IMG/VR virus record: IMGVR_UViG_3300022752_005671
Coordinates: 123,070-187,069 of that record
Strand: one strand, 5' to 3'
DNA length: 64,000 bases
Source: a virus
Positions 37,972-46,593 of this stretch are shown one piece after another. Numbering within the stretch: position 1 is the stretch's first letter; each line of letters starts with the position of its first letter. The position numbers were made by a program, and so were the translations under genes. The notes beneath the pieces were generated by a model, which was not told the DNA's origin, did not search any database, and saw nothing but the letters and a program-made list of their open reading frames with translations.

Positions 37972-38336
37972 TGGATAAGCTTCAAGAAATGTGGGATCAA
38001 CAAAAACAATTTATGGATTTGTTGCGAGAGCAACGCGACTTTCCTCCATTTCCAGTTGATCCAACCTCTAAGTCTGGTCAAAAACTTCTTAAAGGAATTA
38101 CGCATGAATGTATGCATGAACTTTTTGAAGCGAACCAGACATTAAAGAATTCAAAGGATCATCGTGCGACTGATGTAAAAGAGTTTGATAGAGAGCATTA
38201 TGTTGAAGAGCTAGTTGATGCCCTTCATTATTTTTTTGAAATTGCAATTCTTAGCGGTATAACTTTAAATGAACTTCATAATTCATACATGAAAAAAGGT
38301 AAAACTAACGTAGATAGAATTAAAAACGGATATTGA
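37971..38336 (+). CDS. All-alpha NTP pyrophosphatase (MazG/dUTPase-2/dCTPase-like)
   Basis: 121 residues. The family pattern is clear: ECMHELFEANQTLKN (metal-binding ExxxE), then HYVEELVDALHYFFE (ExxD) and a Lys-rich C-terminus YMKKGKTNVDRI. These enzymes cleave dNTPs to dNMPs; members include dimeric dUTPase and T4 dCTPase (gp56). As a trimeric dUTPase is already encoded, a dCTPase-type role that would feed dCMP to a hydroxymethylase is attractive but unproven. The start at 37971 is preceded by AAGGA. Confidence 0.8.
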   Translation: MDKLQEMWDQQKQFMDLLREQRDFPPFPVDPTSKSGQKLLKGITHECMHELFEANQTLKNSKDHRATDVKEFDREHYVEELVDALHYFFEIAILSGITLNELHNSYMKKGKTNVDRIKNGY

Positions 38337-38445
38337 TAAAAAAAATACTTTTACCCCTTTTCAAAAATTTAATGATGTTTATCATGTCTCCGTAACGATG
38401 GAATGCAACAAATCCATCGACTTTTATAAAAAAGGAGATAGAAAA

Positions 38446-38805
38446 ATGTTGACTAGATACTATGATAGTATTCGCACGCCTGTGTTTAGTTTATTTGATC
38501 CGTTTAAAGTTTTTAATGATTTTGAAACGTCAAGTCTTCAATCTAGATTAGACTCTATTGATGAAGAAGGAATTAAAGTTGAACTTCCAGGTGTTAAAGC
38601 CGCCGACGTTGACGTAACTGTAGAAGGTAGAACTTTAAAAGTTTCAGGTAAATCTAGGCACGGAAAAGAATTTAGCTATGTTTATAATTTGAGATCGACA
38701 GTAGACGAATCAGGAATTATCGCGAAACTTGAGGACGGTCTCTTGTCAATCTCTTTGCCAAAGAAAAAAGAGAGTTCTGCAAGAAAAATTCAAGTTTCTG
38801 GTTAA
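38446..38805 (+). CDS. Small heat-shock protein Hsp20
   Basis: 119 residues from ATG 38446, chosen because AAAAGGAGATAG precedes it. Alpha-crystallin domain holdase: GIKVELPGVKAADVDV (beta strands), LKVSGKSRHGKEF, and the C-terminal LEDGLLSISLPKK signature. An I-x-V tail (KIQVSG) fits the oligomerisation motif. Hsp20 genes are common in T4-like cyanophages and may protect virion assembly. It is followed by a strong terminator. Confidence 0.9.
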   Translation: MLTRYYDSIRTPVFSLFDPFKVFNDFETSSLQSRLDSIDEEGIKVELPGVKAADVDVTVEGRTLKVSGKSRHGKEFSYVYNLRSTVDESGIIAKLEDGLLSISLPKKKESSARKIQVSG

Positions 38806-38827
38806 AGGTTGTTTTTTAGTTGATGCT

Positions 38828-38862
38828 AAAGGTTCGATAAAAAATCGAGCCTTTTTGTTTTT
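38828..38862 (+). terminator. Intrinsic terminator after hsp20
   Basis: An 11-bp stem (AAAGGTTCGAT 38828-38838 with ATCGAGCCTTT 38844-38854, one G-U pair) has a 5-A loop and is followed by a T-rich tract. Confidence 0.92.
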
Positions 38863-38868
38863 GTGGCA

Positions 38869-38874
38869 TATAAT
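38869..38874 (+). promoter_or_regulatory. Possible -10 box
   Basis: A perfect TATAAT between the hsp20 terminator and the gene at 38901. No convincing -35 at 16-18 bases. Similar TATAAT boxes without a -35 precede 39489 (39451-39456) and 45589 (45565-45570), which would fit activator-dependent middle promoters. Confidence 0.35.
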
Positions 38875-38900
38875 TAATCGTATCAATTTGGAGACATATT

Positions 38901-39425
38901 ATGAAAATAACTGAATCTAAGCTACGCGAAATAATCAAAGAAGAATACCTCAGAGTAACACCAGTCATGCCAGGCGAGATTATGTCTGAAGCCCGCGCGA
39001 TGTACTTGGCAGAAGAAATTGTAAATGAGGGATTTTTTGGTAATGTTTTAGCAGGAATTAAAGGAGCAATTAAAGGAGTAGGTGCAGCAGGAGCTAAAGC
39101 TGGCGAAAAAGCCGCTGGAGCTGCTTCAAGTGTTGGTGGACAGCTTGCTGCAGCTGCTCAAAAATTGACTGCTCCAATCGCTGCTGCAGGAAAAGATGCA
39201 GCCGCAGCAATCAAGGACATTAAAGATGCCGGTGTTAAAGCAGCAGCTGTTGCAGCATCAAATTCGATTAAATCTTCATTAGAAAAAGAAGTAAAAAATC
39301 AAGTCGCTTTGATTATTCAAAAAGAAGTTGCATCTGGAAAAGATGAAGCTGCTGCAAAGGCAGAAGCTGAAGCAGTCGTAGCAAATGCTTTAGCAGCCGC
39401 TCTTATGGGAATTGGCGGAGCTTGA
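38901..39425 (+). CDS. Leader-family protein with Ala-rich amphipathic body
   Basis: 174 residues. The N-terminus KITESKLREIIKEEYLR is a clear copy of the shared leader. After EEIVNEGFFGNV the body is an almost continuous Ala/Gly/Lys-rich helix (residues about 55-130), reminiscent of histone H1-like or apolipoprotein-like sequences, then a helix with Glu/Lys and an Ala-rich C-terminus. The text VNEGFF matches VREGFF in the 46644 protein, so leader and body share a junction. A DNA-associated or membrane-associated virion protein is possible; function unknown. Confidence 0.7.
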   Translation: MKITESKLREIIKEEYLRVTPVMPGEIMSEARAMYLAEEIVNEGFFGNVLAGIKGAIKGVGAAGAKAGEKAAGAASSVGGQLAAAAQKLTAPIAAAGKDAAAAIKDIKDAGVKAAAVAASNSIKSSLEKEVKNQVALIIQKEVASGKDEAAAKAEAEAVVANALAAALMGIGGA

Positions 39426-39488
39426 TTAACCAATTTGAACTTTATCCTTGTATAATACTTTAACATTATATAAAATGTTGAATGTTAT

Positions 39489-39926
39489 ATGACTGAAGAT
39501 GAAGATAAAGTTCTTTGCGAAAAATATCCAAAGATATTCAAAAACAGAAACGGATCCATACAAGAAACCTGCATGGCATGGGGTTTTGAATGTGGATCCG
39601 GATGGTTTGATATAATCGATATTTTATGTCATGAAATCCAGAACCATGTAGACTGGAAATCAAAAGATTTACCGGAAGAAGAAAAAGAATTTTTTCAAGT
39701 AGTAGCCACTCAGGTTAAAGAGAAGTTTGGCACTCTTCGATTCTATTATGGAGGTGGAGATGATGTCGTCGAAGGCATGGTTTCGATGGCTGAGTCAATG
39801 TCACATCGAATTTGCGAAGAATGTGGATGTCCTGGAGATCCTCGAAAGGGATCATGGATAAAAACTCTTTGCGACAAGTGCGATGACGAAAGAAAGACAA
39901 AGACAGGGGTGATTCGATGCGTTTAG
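39489..39926 (+). CDS. Hypothetical zinc-finger phage protein
   Basis: 145 residues. Contains GSGWFDIIDILCHEI near residue 36, QVKEKFGTLRFYY near 74, and a CEECGCPGD...W.KTLCDKC zinc-binding C-terminus. This arrangement recurs in uncharacterised phage and bacterial proteins; function unknown. It overlaps the following phosphoesterase gene by 10 bases, so the two are co-translated. Confidence 0.75.
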   Translation: MTEDEDKVLCEKYPKIFKNRNGSIQETCMAWGFECGSGWFDIIDILCHEIQNHVDWKSKDLPEEEKEFFQVVATQVKEKFGTLRFYYGGGDDVVEGMVSMAESMSHRICEECGCPGDPRKGSWIKTLCDKCDDERKTKTGVIRCV

Positions 39927-40750
39927 CTTGGATGACCGATATTCATCTTGACATGGCTGGAGATATTTTTAATAAAATATTGTCAATGTCAAGATCCAGT
40001 CATGAGGCTGATGCATTATTGATCACTGGCGACATATCAGTTTCTAATACGCTAACGCAGCATTTGTCTGCTCTTGAAATTGGTTTTAATAAACCAATTT
40101 ATTTTGTTCTTGGAAATCACGACTATTATGGGTCAAATATAATGACCGTAAGAAAAAATGTTGTGAACTATTGTAACTCTTCATCTTTTTTAAGATATAT
40201 GACTTCTATTCCTTACGTCAAGTTGGAAGAAGGAACATACTTGATCGGACATGACGGATGGTATGACGCTCAAAATGGAAATCCGTACAGCGATTCTTTG
40301 TTGATGAATGATTGGATTCAAATTTCTGATTACAATGCAGCGTTAAGATCTTCATTTGGTGGAAAGACTTTAAATAAAAACGTTATCATTAATATTTCAC
40401 AAAAGCTTGCACAATTATCTGCAAATCATGTTGCAAATTCTATTAAGTCTATTATTAAAGAAAGTGAACACATCATCGTAATGACGCATGTTCCTCCATT
40501 TAAAGAGACTTTTAATGCATCTGAAAAATATAAAGGTATGTCTTCTACGGAAATTATGCCGTGGTATACATCTAAGATCATGGGAGATACTTTATTAGCT
40601 GCAGCAAAAACATATCCGCACGTCAAGTTTACAGTATTATCTGGACACGTTCATAGTTATTATGACAACGATTTGCTAAATAACTTAAACGTTAAAGTCG
40701 GAAAAGCCGTTTACGGAAATCCTCAGTTAGCAAGTTTGATATCGGTTTAA
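39917..40750 (+). CDS. Calcineurin-like metallophosphoesterase
   Basis: 277 residues. All binuclear-metal motifs are visible in order: TDIHLD (residue 7 onward), ITGDIS (about 36), GNHDYYG (about 66), MTHVPP (about 190) and SGHVHSYYD (about 240). It hydrolyses phosphodiester or phosphomonoester bonds; the substrate is unknown (nucleotide, RNA end or protein). Translationally coupled to the zinc-finger gene before it. Confidence 0.88.
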   Translation: MRLAWMTDIHLDMAGDIFNKILSMSRSSHEADALLITGDISVSNTLTQHLSALEIGFNKPIYFVLGNHDYYGSNIMTVRKNVVNYCNSSSFLRYMTSIPYVKLEEGTYLIGHDGWYDAQNGNPYSDSLLMNDWIQISDYNAALRSSFGGKTLNKNVIINISQKLAQLSANHVANSIKSIIKESEHIIVMTHVPPFKETFNASEKYKGMSSTEIMPWYTSKIMGDTLLAAAKTYPHVKFTVLSGHVHSYYDNDLLNNLNVKVGKAVYGNPQLASLISV

Positions 40751-40767
40751 TTATTAGGAGGCGACCC

Positions 40768-41298
40768 ATGAAAAGATCGCTGCTTTTAAATTCAAATGGT
40801 GAACCTCTTCAGTTTATTACTGAAGTTAGGGCAATTAAACTTATGTTAAGTGGTCGAGCTGATCCTCAAACAGGATCTACTGGAGAACTTTCATACTGGA
40901 ATGATGAGTATCAAACTTGTTCAAGTAGTTTCAAATTGCCAGCTATTTTAAGATTGAAAAATTATATCGTTCGTAAAATCGACAGAAAGCCTGCTCGTTT
41001 TCAAAAAAAAGTATTATTCAATAGAGATTCATGGTGCTGTCAATATTGTGGTATAGAATTAAGCTATTCTTCCGTGACTGTAGATCATGTAATTCCTGTA
41101 TGTAAAGGTGGCCCAACAACCTGGTTCAACTGCGTTACTGCATGTAAAAATTGCAATAGAAGAAAAGGTGGAAAAACCCTTGAAGAAACCGGTATGCGCC
41201 TTTCAAAAAGACCTGTTGAACCATCAGCATTACATTTTTGGGATTTATCTAAGTCAACTGCGTGGCACGAAGATTGGTCTATATTCGTCAATACATAG
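40768..41298 (+). CDS. HNH endonuclease
   Basis: 176 residues, with a good AGGAGGCGA ribosome site. The HNH core is CQYCG, then VTVDHVIPVCKGGPTTWFNC, then CKNCNRRKGG, giving the His-Asn-His/Asn pattern plus two zinc CxxC knuckles. The N-terminus RSLLLNSNGEPLQFITEVRAI is like the family of stand-alone HNH proteins found in bacteria and phages. It could be a homing, packaging or host-DNA-degrading nuclease. Confidence 0.85.
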   Translation: MKRSLLLNSNGEPLQFITEVRAIKLMLSGRADPQTGSTGELSYWNDEYQTCSSSFKLPAILRLKNYIVRKIDRKPARFQKKVLFNRDSWCCQYCGIELSYSSVTVDHVIPVCKGGPTTWFNCVTACKNCNRRKGGKTLEETGMRLSKRPVEPSALHFWDLSKSTAWHEDWSIFVNT

Positions 41299-41362
41299 TT
41301 ATTAACTTACATTTACAAAAACTGCGTTTGAACAGAATAGTTATGCTAGGAGTTTTTTACAC

Positions 41363-42415
41363 ATGCGTTTGAAATTATCTGATCTACAGAAAGTTGTCAA
41401 AGAAACCTTGCAAGAAAAGAGCCATACAGAAGCGTTTTGCAATGAGATTAAGAAAGTTTTTGGTCCTTCTGTCGTAGTCAATGACAATCTAGAATCTTTG
41501 GCTGAAGCCGCGAACGAGCGTTTAGATGTTATTGAATATATGGGGAGAGAGACCGTAAACTTTTCTCGTAAAGTTGCATTGGCTATGTCAACGCATGAAT
41601 CTCCTGAAGTAAGAAAATTAGTCGCAAGAGTTCTTCCAGAAAATGCATCTACAATTTTGCTTTTTGATCCTGCTGCTAACGTTCGTCTTGCTGCAGCAAA
41701 AAAAGCAAAGAAAGAAGTTTTAGAAGAAGCAGTAAAGAAGTTTCCAAAAGATACTGCTCTTCAAGATTTATTCGAAGAAAAGAAAAAAGAAAAAGTTTCT
41801 GCTGTTGAAGCAGCTGCTGGACATGACAATGAAGACATGTTGAGTGATAATTGGTATGAAGGTGTAGCCCGTAAATTAATTCAAGATTATGCTAGATCTT
41901 TAGATACAACATGGCAAACATCTGCAGTTAAACAATTTTGCTCATCAGTAAGAGCTACGACAAGAGTTCCAGTTGATCCAATAAAATTAATGGACAAAAT
42001 GTCAGAACTATTAAAGAAACATGATGATGCAAGAGAAGAATATCTCGAGTTGAAAGAAAATGCTCAATTTCAAACGACTATTTCTCAAGATGTAGTTGAT
42101 GATATGATGTGCGAAAGTTTATCGCCACAATTGTTCATAGAACGTTGTGATGATGTTTTTGGTATAAAGTATTCTGAGCTTCCTAGAGCAATTATGAAAT
42201 TTAAGATTGAAGAAGGAACGAAGGTAAGAAAAATACCAGTTTCTTGTACACTTCCTCATGGCAAAGCGCCTAGAAGAATTGACGAGTTAGCTTTAGATTC
42301 TTATGTAAAACATTGGAACGATAAACAAAAGCTGAACGGTGAGCCTTTTGTTATTAGCTGGACTTCTCATCCTGATTCGGCAAACAAAGTTACATTTAAA
42401 GTTGAGCTTAAATAA
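41363..42415 (+). CDS. Leader-family protein, 350 residues
   Basis: The N-terminus RLKLSDLQKVVKETLQEK fits the shared leader. Residues about 70-130 resemble helical HEAT-like or leucine-rich-variant repeats (STHESPEVRKLVARVLPENA..., FDPAANVRLAAAKKAKKE). A Lys/Glu hinge follows and then an unrelated alpha/beta C-terminal region (about residues 160-350). Not otherwise recognised. It overlaps the Dps-like gene by one base (TAATG), linking the two in translation. Confidence 0.65.
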   Translation: MRLKLSDLQKVVKETLQEKSHTEAFCNEIKKVFGPSVVVNDNLESLAEAANERLDVIEYMGRETVNFSRKVALAMSTHESPEVRKLVARVLPENASTILLFDPAANVRLAAAKKAKKEVLEEAVKKFPKDTALQDLFEEKKKEKVSAVEAAAGHDNEDMLSDNWYEGVARKLIQDYARSLDTTWQTSAVKQFCSSVRATTRVPVDPIKLMDKMSELLKKHDDAREEYLELKENAQFQTTISQDVVDDMMCESLSPQLFIERCDDVFGIKYSELPRAIMKFKIEEGTKVRKIPVSCTLPHGKAPRRIDELALDSYVKHWNDKQKLNGEPFVISWTSHPDSANKVTFKVELK

Positions 42416-42975
42416 TGAAAAAAAAGAAATTATCAGAATCCATGGAAATGGTTCTTACAGTTGAACCAAACTTAACAGTAATGACAGATAATATGATTGC
42501 TGAATGGGGAGGTTCTTCATATGCTCCTCTTTCTGTCATTTTAGTGCATCTCAAGTATTTGTATGCGCTTCATCAAAATCATCATTGGACTGCAATGGGA
42601 GATCCTTATTATGGAGATCATTTGTTGTTTCAAAGACTATATGGAAATATAGTTCAAGAAATTGATGGAATCGCTGAAAAAGCAATTGGATTAGGCTCTA
42701 TATCAAACGTAGATTTACAACTTGTAAATTCTCAAGTTCTTAAGCTTATTTGTGGCCAAGGATCCGTGACAATGATTCCTCAATCAACTGACCTTGCGAA
42801 GAAGTCATTGATGGCAGAATTGAATTTTATTAAAGTCATTGATCACGTTATGGTATGTCTTAAAGAGCTTGGTCTTCTCACACACGGACTTTCAAATATG
42901 CTCGAAGGTATTGCCGACGTACACGAAAGTCATGTTTATTTATTAAAGCAAAGGATTTCAAAATCTTTAATCTGA
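42415..42975 (+). CDS. Dps-like ferritin-fold protein
   Basis: 186 residues. Dps proteins bind DNA and store iron, protecting DNA from peroxide. The helix LKYLYALHQNHHWTAMGD and the following YGNIVQEIDGIAEKAIGLG match the Dps ferroxidase region. Putative ligands H57, H69, D84 and E88 have the same spacing (12, 15, 4) as H51, H63, D78 and E82 of E. coli Dps. The C-terminal helix NMLEGIADVHESHVYLLKQRI also fits. It lies between two leader-family genes and may be part of the virion or act in the infected cell. Confidence 0.78.
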   Translation: MKKKKLSESMEMVLTVEPNLTVMTDNMIAEWGGSSYAPLSVILVHLKYLYALHQNHHWTAMGDPYYGDHLLFQRLYGNIVQEIDGIAEKAIGLGSISNVDLQLVNSQVLKLICGQGSVTMIPQSTDLAKKSLMAELNFIKVIDHVMVCLKELGLLTHGLSNMLEGIADVHESHVYLLKQRISKSLI

Positions 42976-42988
42976 AAGAAAATATTAT

Positions 42989-43528
42989 ATGAAGTTAACA
43001 GCTACAAAATTAAAGCAAATTATAGCAGAAGAAATAAAGGCTGCTGTTCAACAAAAGAAAACCATTTCAGAAGCCATGTCTCCTATCACTTCTGATGAAG
43101 TTGAAGCTTGGAAAAGCGGCGATTGGGGATATGTTTCTGGTGATCAAGATAGAATGATGGATGACGGCGACGATCCAGAGAGATTTTTACATGGAGAAGA
43201 TCCTCATGATGATGAAGGATCAATGGTAAAATCTCGTTTGTATTCAATGAAACAAATGAGTGCCGACCTCTGCAGCTTATTAAATCCAGAAGACCAGCTT
43301 CCTGGTTGGGTTCAAGATCATATTTCAGTTGCTCATGAAAATATGCAACAAGTTCATGGATATCTAATGGGAAAACAACATGCCGTTGAACATGAAATGT
43401 CTTCTGGCGACGTTGTTGAATCCAAGAGCCGATTGAATGAATCTCACAATCGAATCACAAAAGAAGAAATGAATGCTTGGATGCGTGGTGATTGGGGATT
43501 TAATTCCGAAGATTCTTCAAACGATTAA
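42989..43528 (+). CDS. Leader-family acidic protein with WGDWG-type repeats
   Basis: 179 residues. The leader is KLTATKLKQIIAEEIKAAV. Two copies of a 20-residue unit, ITSDEVEAWKSGDWGYVSGD (about 32-51) and ITKEEMNAWMRGDWGFNSED (about 154-173), flank a helical middle with LPGWVQDHISVAHENMQQVHGYLMG, a segment type seen in head-related phage proteins. Acidic overall. Function unknown; the leader and the head-like segment suggest a capsid-interior protein. Confidence 0.68.
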   Translation: MKLTATKLKQIIAEEIKAAVQQKKTISEAMSPITSDEVEAWKSGDWGYVSGDQDRMMDDGDDPERFLHGEDPHDDEGSMVKSRLYSMKQMSADLCSLLNPEDQLPGWVQDHISVAHENMQQVHGYLMGKQHAVEHEMSSGDVVESKSRLNESHNRITKEEMNAWMRGDWGFNSEDSSND

Positions 43529-43569
43529 TATTGTTTGTAAATTCAATAATATAAAGATATTATCAAAGC

Positions 43570-44649
43570 ATGCAACGAACGCTTTGTTTTGATGATGTTC
43601 TTTTGGTTCCCCAATATTCAGAGATTGAGTCTAGAAAAAATGTTGACGTGTCTGTTTCGGGATTTGATGATCTTGATGCAGCGCTGACAAAATTGCATTC
43701 GACTCTAAAATGCCCTATCGTCGGATCACCGATGGATACGGTCATTAGTCCTGAAGTAGCTAGCGTTTTGGAAGACTTTGGCGGATTCGGGGTTTTACAT
43801 CGATATTGCACAATTCAAGATTCAGTAAAAATGTTCAAGGAAACGCTTGAAAAGTGTCCTGGACATCCTTTGCCGAATATCATGGTTGCAATTGGTGCGA
43901 CGGGAGATTATCTTGAGCGTGCTACTGCTTTATACGAATCTGGATGTAGAGCATTTTGCATTGATGTTGCACATGGCCATCATTCATCTGTAAAAAACGC
44001 ATTAAAAGAATTACGTCTTAAATTTGGAGATGAAGTTCATTTAATGTCAGGCAACGTTGCAACTCTAGATGCATTTAATGATCTTGCTGATTGGGGCTCT
44101 AACTCCATAAGAGTTGGTGTGGGTGGTGGAAGCATGTGTTCAACTAGAATTCGAACTGGTCATGGTATTCCAACTTTACAATCTTTGATGGATTGTGCAA
44201 AATCGGATCGTGACGTTTTTATTGTAGCAGATGGTGGAATTAGAAATTCAGGGGATGCTGTTAAAGCTTTGGCTGCAGGTGCAGATATGATTATGCTAGG
44301 ATCTATTTTGGCAGGACATGATGAATGTCCTGGCGATCTTGTAGATTCTCATGGATTGACGTATAAGTCATCGCAACCTATTGGCGTTCCACTTTTTAAG
44401 AAATTTAGAGGAATGGCTTCACGAGAAGCTCAACTTCAATGGAGAGGTAGAGTTTCTGTCGTCGAGGGAGAAAGTACTATGATTCCTTACAAAGGATCTG
44501 TAGCAAACACATTGACAGATTTGCTTGAAGGAATTAAATCAGGAATATCTTATTCAGGTGCTAGAACGATTAGAGAACTTAGAGCAAAGGCTAAGTTTGT
44601 CACAGTGACAGCACAAGGGGTCCGAGAAAATGGACCCCATGGTAAATGA
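43570..44649 (+). CDS. IMP dehydrogenase/GMP reductase family protein (no CBS domain)
   Basis: 359 residues with a TIM-barrel of the IMPDH/GMPR family. The catalytic cysteine is C190 in GGGSMCSTR, preceded by the phosphate-binding VGVGGG, and [21 protein letters not shown] is the second phosphate loop. The N-terminus [14 protein letters not shown] is canonical. CBS domains are missing, making it GMPR-sized; substrate (IMP or GMP) cannot be decided. It would shift the purine pool during infection. IMPDH is another known split-intein host in environmental phages, but this gene is intact. Confidence 0.88.
   Translation: MQRTLCFDDVLLVPQYSEIESRKNVDVSVSGFDDLDAALTKLHSTLKCPIVGSPMDTVISPEVASVLEDFGGFGVLHRYCTIQDSVKMFKETLEKCPGHPLPNIMVAIGATGDYLERATALYESGCRAFCIDVAHGHHSSVKNALKELRLKFGDEVHLMSGNVATLDAFNDLADWGSNSIRVGVGGGSMCSTRIRTGHGIPTLQSLMDCAKSDRDVFIVADGGIRNSGDAVKALAAGADMIMLGSILAGHDECPGDLVDSHGLTYKSSQPIGVPLFKKFRGMASREAQLQWRGRVSVVEGESTMIPYKGSVANTLTDLLEGIKSGISYSGARTIRELRAKAKFVTVTAQGVRENGPHGK
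44617..44638 (+). other. GC-rich hairpin at 3' end of IMPDH/GMPR gene
   Basis: GGGGTCC (44617-44623) and GGACCCC (44632-44638) form a 7-bp stem with an 8-base loop just inside the stop codon. A weaker GATTTA/TAAATC pair around a T run lies at 44654-44676 between the convergent genes. Together they could end transcription from either side. Confidence 0.45.
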
Positions 44650-44675
44650 ATCTGATTTAGAAGTATTTTTTTAAA

Positions 44676-45221
44676 TCACTTTTCGCTCGGCCATTTGCCT
44701 GTTGCTTTATGCATCATCCATGCCGCGGCCGCAGCTGGATCTTCTGCCCAGCTAGAAACTTTTTTCATTTTTTGAGCAAACGTTTTTGTTCCTTTAAGAA
44801 TCTTTTTTGCAGTCTCTTTTGAAGGACCTTTATTTTCTGCCTCACTCATTCCGCATTCACAAGCGGCTTCGCTCATTCCACATTCACCGCAGGTAGAACC
44901 TTCTTCAACTTCATTTAATCCGCAAGAACAAGGCGCATCAAGTTGAACCGGCATCATTCCGCATGTTGGACATACGTTCTTCATATCACATTGGCATTGA
45001 GAAGCTGGAAGTCCGCAACCTTCGCAAGTTTTTTCTTGTTCAGCTTCTGGACATCCACATTTTCCATCAATTGACATCATTCCGCAGGACGGACAAATAT
45101 CTCCTAGATCATCTTCATGCATGTCTCTAACCCCGACAGCGCCAACGGTTGTAATTCCAGGAACTTTTCCAATAGGTTCACCGAACATTTCTAATATTGT
45201 TTTTTCTAGATTATTTTTCAT
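44676..45221 (-). CDS. Cys-rich multi-zinc-ribbon protein
   Basis: 181 residues from the internal Met at 45221; a longer start at 45257 would overlap the divergent gene. Four tandem modules of the form CxxCGx(6-9)CxC are visible (CPSCGMMSIDGKCGC, CEGCGLPASQCQC, CPTCGMMPVQLDAPCSC, CGECGMSEAACEC), which could bind zinc or act as a metallothionein-like sink. The C-terminus is a basic helical region. One of only three - strand genes in the window. Function unknown; the Dps-like and SOD-like genes give a metal/redox context. Confidence 0.7.
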   Translation of the reverse strand: MKNNLEKTILEMFGEPIGKVPGITTVGAVGVRDMHEDDLGDICPSCGMMSIDGKCGCPEAEQEKTCEGCGLPASQCQCDMKNVCPTCGMMPVQLDAPCSCGLNEVEEGSTCGECGMSEAACECGMSEAENKGPSKETAKKILKGTKTFAQKMKKVSSWAEDPAAAAAWMMHKATGKWPSEK

Positions 45222-45256
45222 GGAATTAAGTATCATCAATACATAGATTATACTCA

Positions 45257-45562
45257 ATGGAATCTATTATTGTTACCACGAACGTGTTGTTGTATGGCAC
45301 GGCTTTTATTCTAGGCTTTATTGTAGGTAGAATAACTGGAAAGCCTGATTTAAGCGACCCAAGAATAGATCCGAAGGGTTCATTTTTTAAACCTGAGATT
45401 CGACAAAAAAAAGCAGTAGAGATTGATGAGAAGAAATTTGTTACGACAGTCTCGACTGATTCTTTGAAGAAAAAAGGAAAAGATTTGGGAACCCAAACTA
45501 TCGTCGATGATGACGTAAGCGCTTCTGCTTCGAAATTGGCGATGTTAAAGAAAAACAAATAG
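45257..45562 (+). CDS. Single-span membrane protein
   Basis: 101 residues. The N-terminus has one transmembrane helix (VLLYGTAFILGFIVGRITG) followed by a basic/polar cytoplasmic tail of about 75 residues. No signal-peptide cleavage site. It is 26 bases upstream of the actin-like gene, so it could be a membrane anchor for that filament; this is inferred only from proximity. Confidence 0.65.
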   Translation: MESIIVTTNVLLYGTAFILGFIVGRITGKPDLSDPRIDPKGSFFKPEIRQKKAVEIDEKKFVTTVSTDSLKKKGKDLGTQTIVDDDVSASASKLAMLKKNK

Positions 45563-45588
45563 TGTATAATTCAATTAGGAGATAAGAC

Positions 45589-46593
45589 ATGGCTAAAGGA
45601 TTAGATGTAGGAACATCATTCATCGTTCTCGCAGAAGAAGGAACGAAAGGGAAAGTTACATATAAAGATTTTCGAGATGCATTTTATGTCATCAAGCCTA
45701 CGACCCCCATTGCTACGAAAATGATTGAAAAGGGTCTGGCAGGAAAAGTATTCGTCAAGGACGCTGACGGTTCTTTCATCATCCTTGGTAAGGATGCCAT
45801 TGAGAAGGCCGTAGAGAGAAATGATTCTGCAAAGCGTCCCATGTATAAGGGAGTTGTATCATCAAAGGAGAAGGATGCACGTAGAATTTTGACCTATATC
45901 CTTAAAGAAGTTGCTGGTACACCTTCTGAGGCAGGAGAAAAATTGGTATTTTGCGTTCCAGCGCAGCCTGTAGATCAGGAAGATGAGGACTTCGACGTTG
46001 GATACCATGAGGACGTTATAGTCAAACTCCTCACCGAAGTTGGTTATTCTGCGAGAGCTATCAATGAAGCAGAAGCTCTTTGCTACTCTGAATTAGAAAA
46101 GGATGACTACACCGGCGTCGCTCTATCATGGGGAGCAGGCATGGTCAACGTTTGCGTTATGTTGAATGGTGAACCTGTCGTTACATTCTCAACAACGAAA
46201 TCAGGAGATTGGGTAGATCGTATGGCTGCTGTCGCAACAGGCGAAGCTGATTCTATCGTTCAGGCAGAAAAGGAACAAGGCGACTTTACGGTTGGCCAAC
46301 CGAACGATAATCAGGTTCTAGCAGCTGTTGCTTCTTACTATGATCGTCTTATTGACTACACAACGAAGCAACTTGCCTCAGCAATGGATGGGCATAAGTC
46401 GATTCCAAAGTTTAAAGATCCTCTTCCGGTGGTTGTTGCTGGTGGAACTTCAAAAGCCAAGGGATTCGTAGACCTATTCGCAAAGAAACTGGAAGAGAAT
46501 GGCTTCCCTCTACCGGTCAAGGAAGTCCGCCATGCAGCAGACCCGCTGCACGCCGTCGCCCGTGGATGCCTCATCGCTGCACAAATTATGTGA
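45589..46593 (+). CDS. Actin-like ATPase (ParM/MreB/Hsp70-superfamily fold)
   Basis: 334 residues with an AGGAGATAA ribosome site. The five-motif actin fold can be traced: phosphate-1 GLDVGTSFIVLA at the N-terminus, connect-1 region INEAEALCYSE (about 150), phosphate-2 LSWGAGMVNVCVML (about 180), and the adenosine motif VVVAGGTSKAKGF (about 285). Codons are of the well-expressed type. It may form filaments for DNA or virion positioning, as in plasmid ParM or phage-encoded cytoskeletons. Polymerisation is not shown by sequence. Confidence 0.8.
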   Translation: MAKGLDVGTSFIVLAEEGTKGKVTYKDFRDAFYVIKPTTPIATKMIEKGLAGKVFVKDADGSFIILGKDAIEKAVERNDSAKRPMYKGVVSSKEKDARRILTYILKEVAGTPSEAGEKLVFCVPAQPVDQEDEDFDVGYHEDVIVKLLTEVGYSARAINEAEALCYSELEKDDYTGVALSWGAGMVNVCVMLNGEPVVTFSTTKSGDWVDRMAAVATGEADSIVQAEKEQGDFTVGQPNDNQVLAAVASYYDRLIDYTTKQLASAMDGHKSIPKFKDPLPVVVAGGTSKAKGFVDLFAKKLEENGFPLPVKEVRHAADPLHAVARGCLIAAQIM

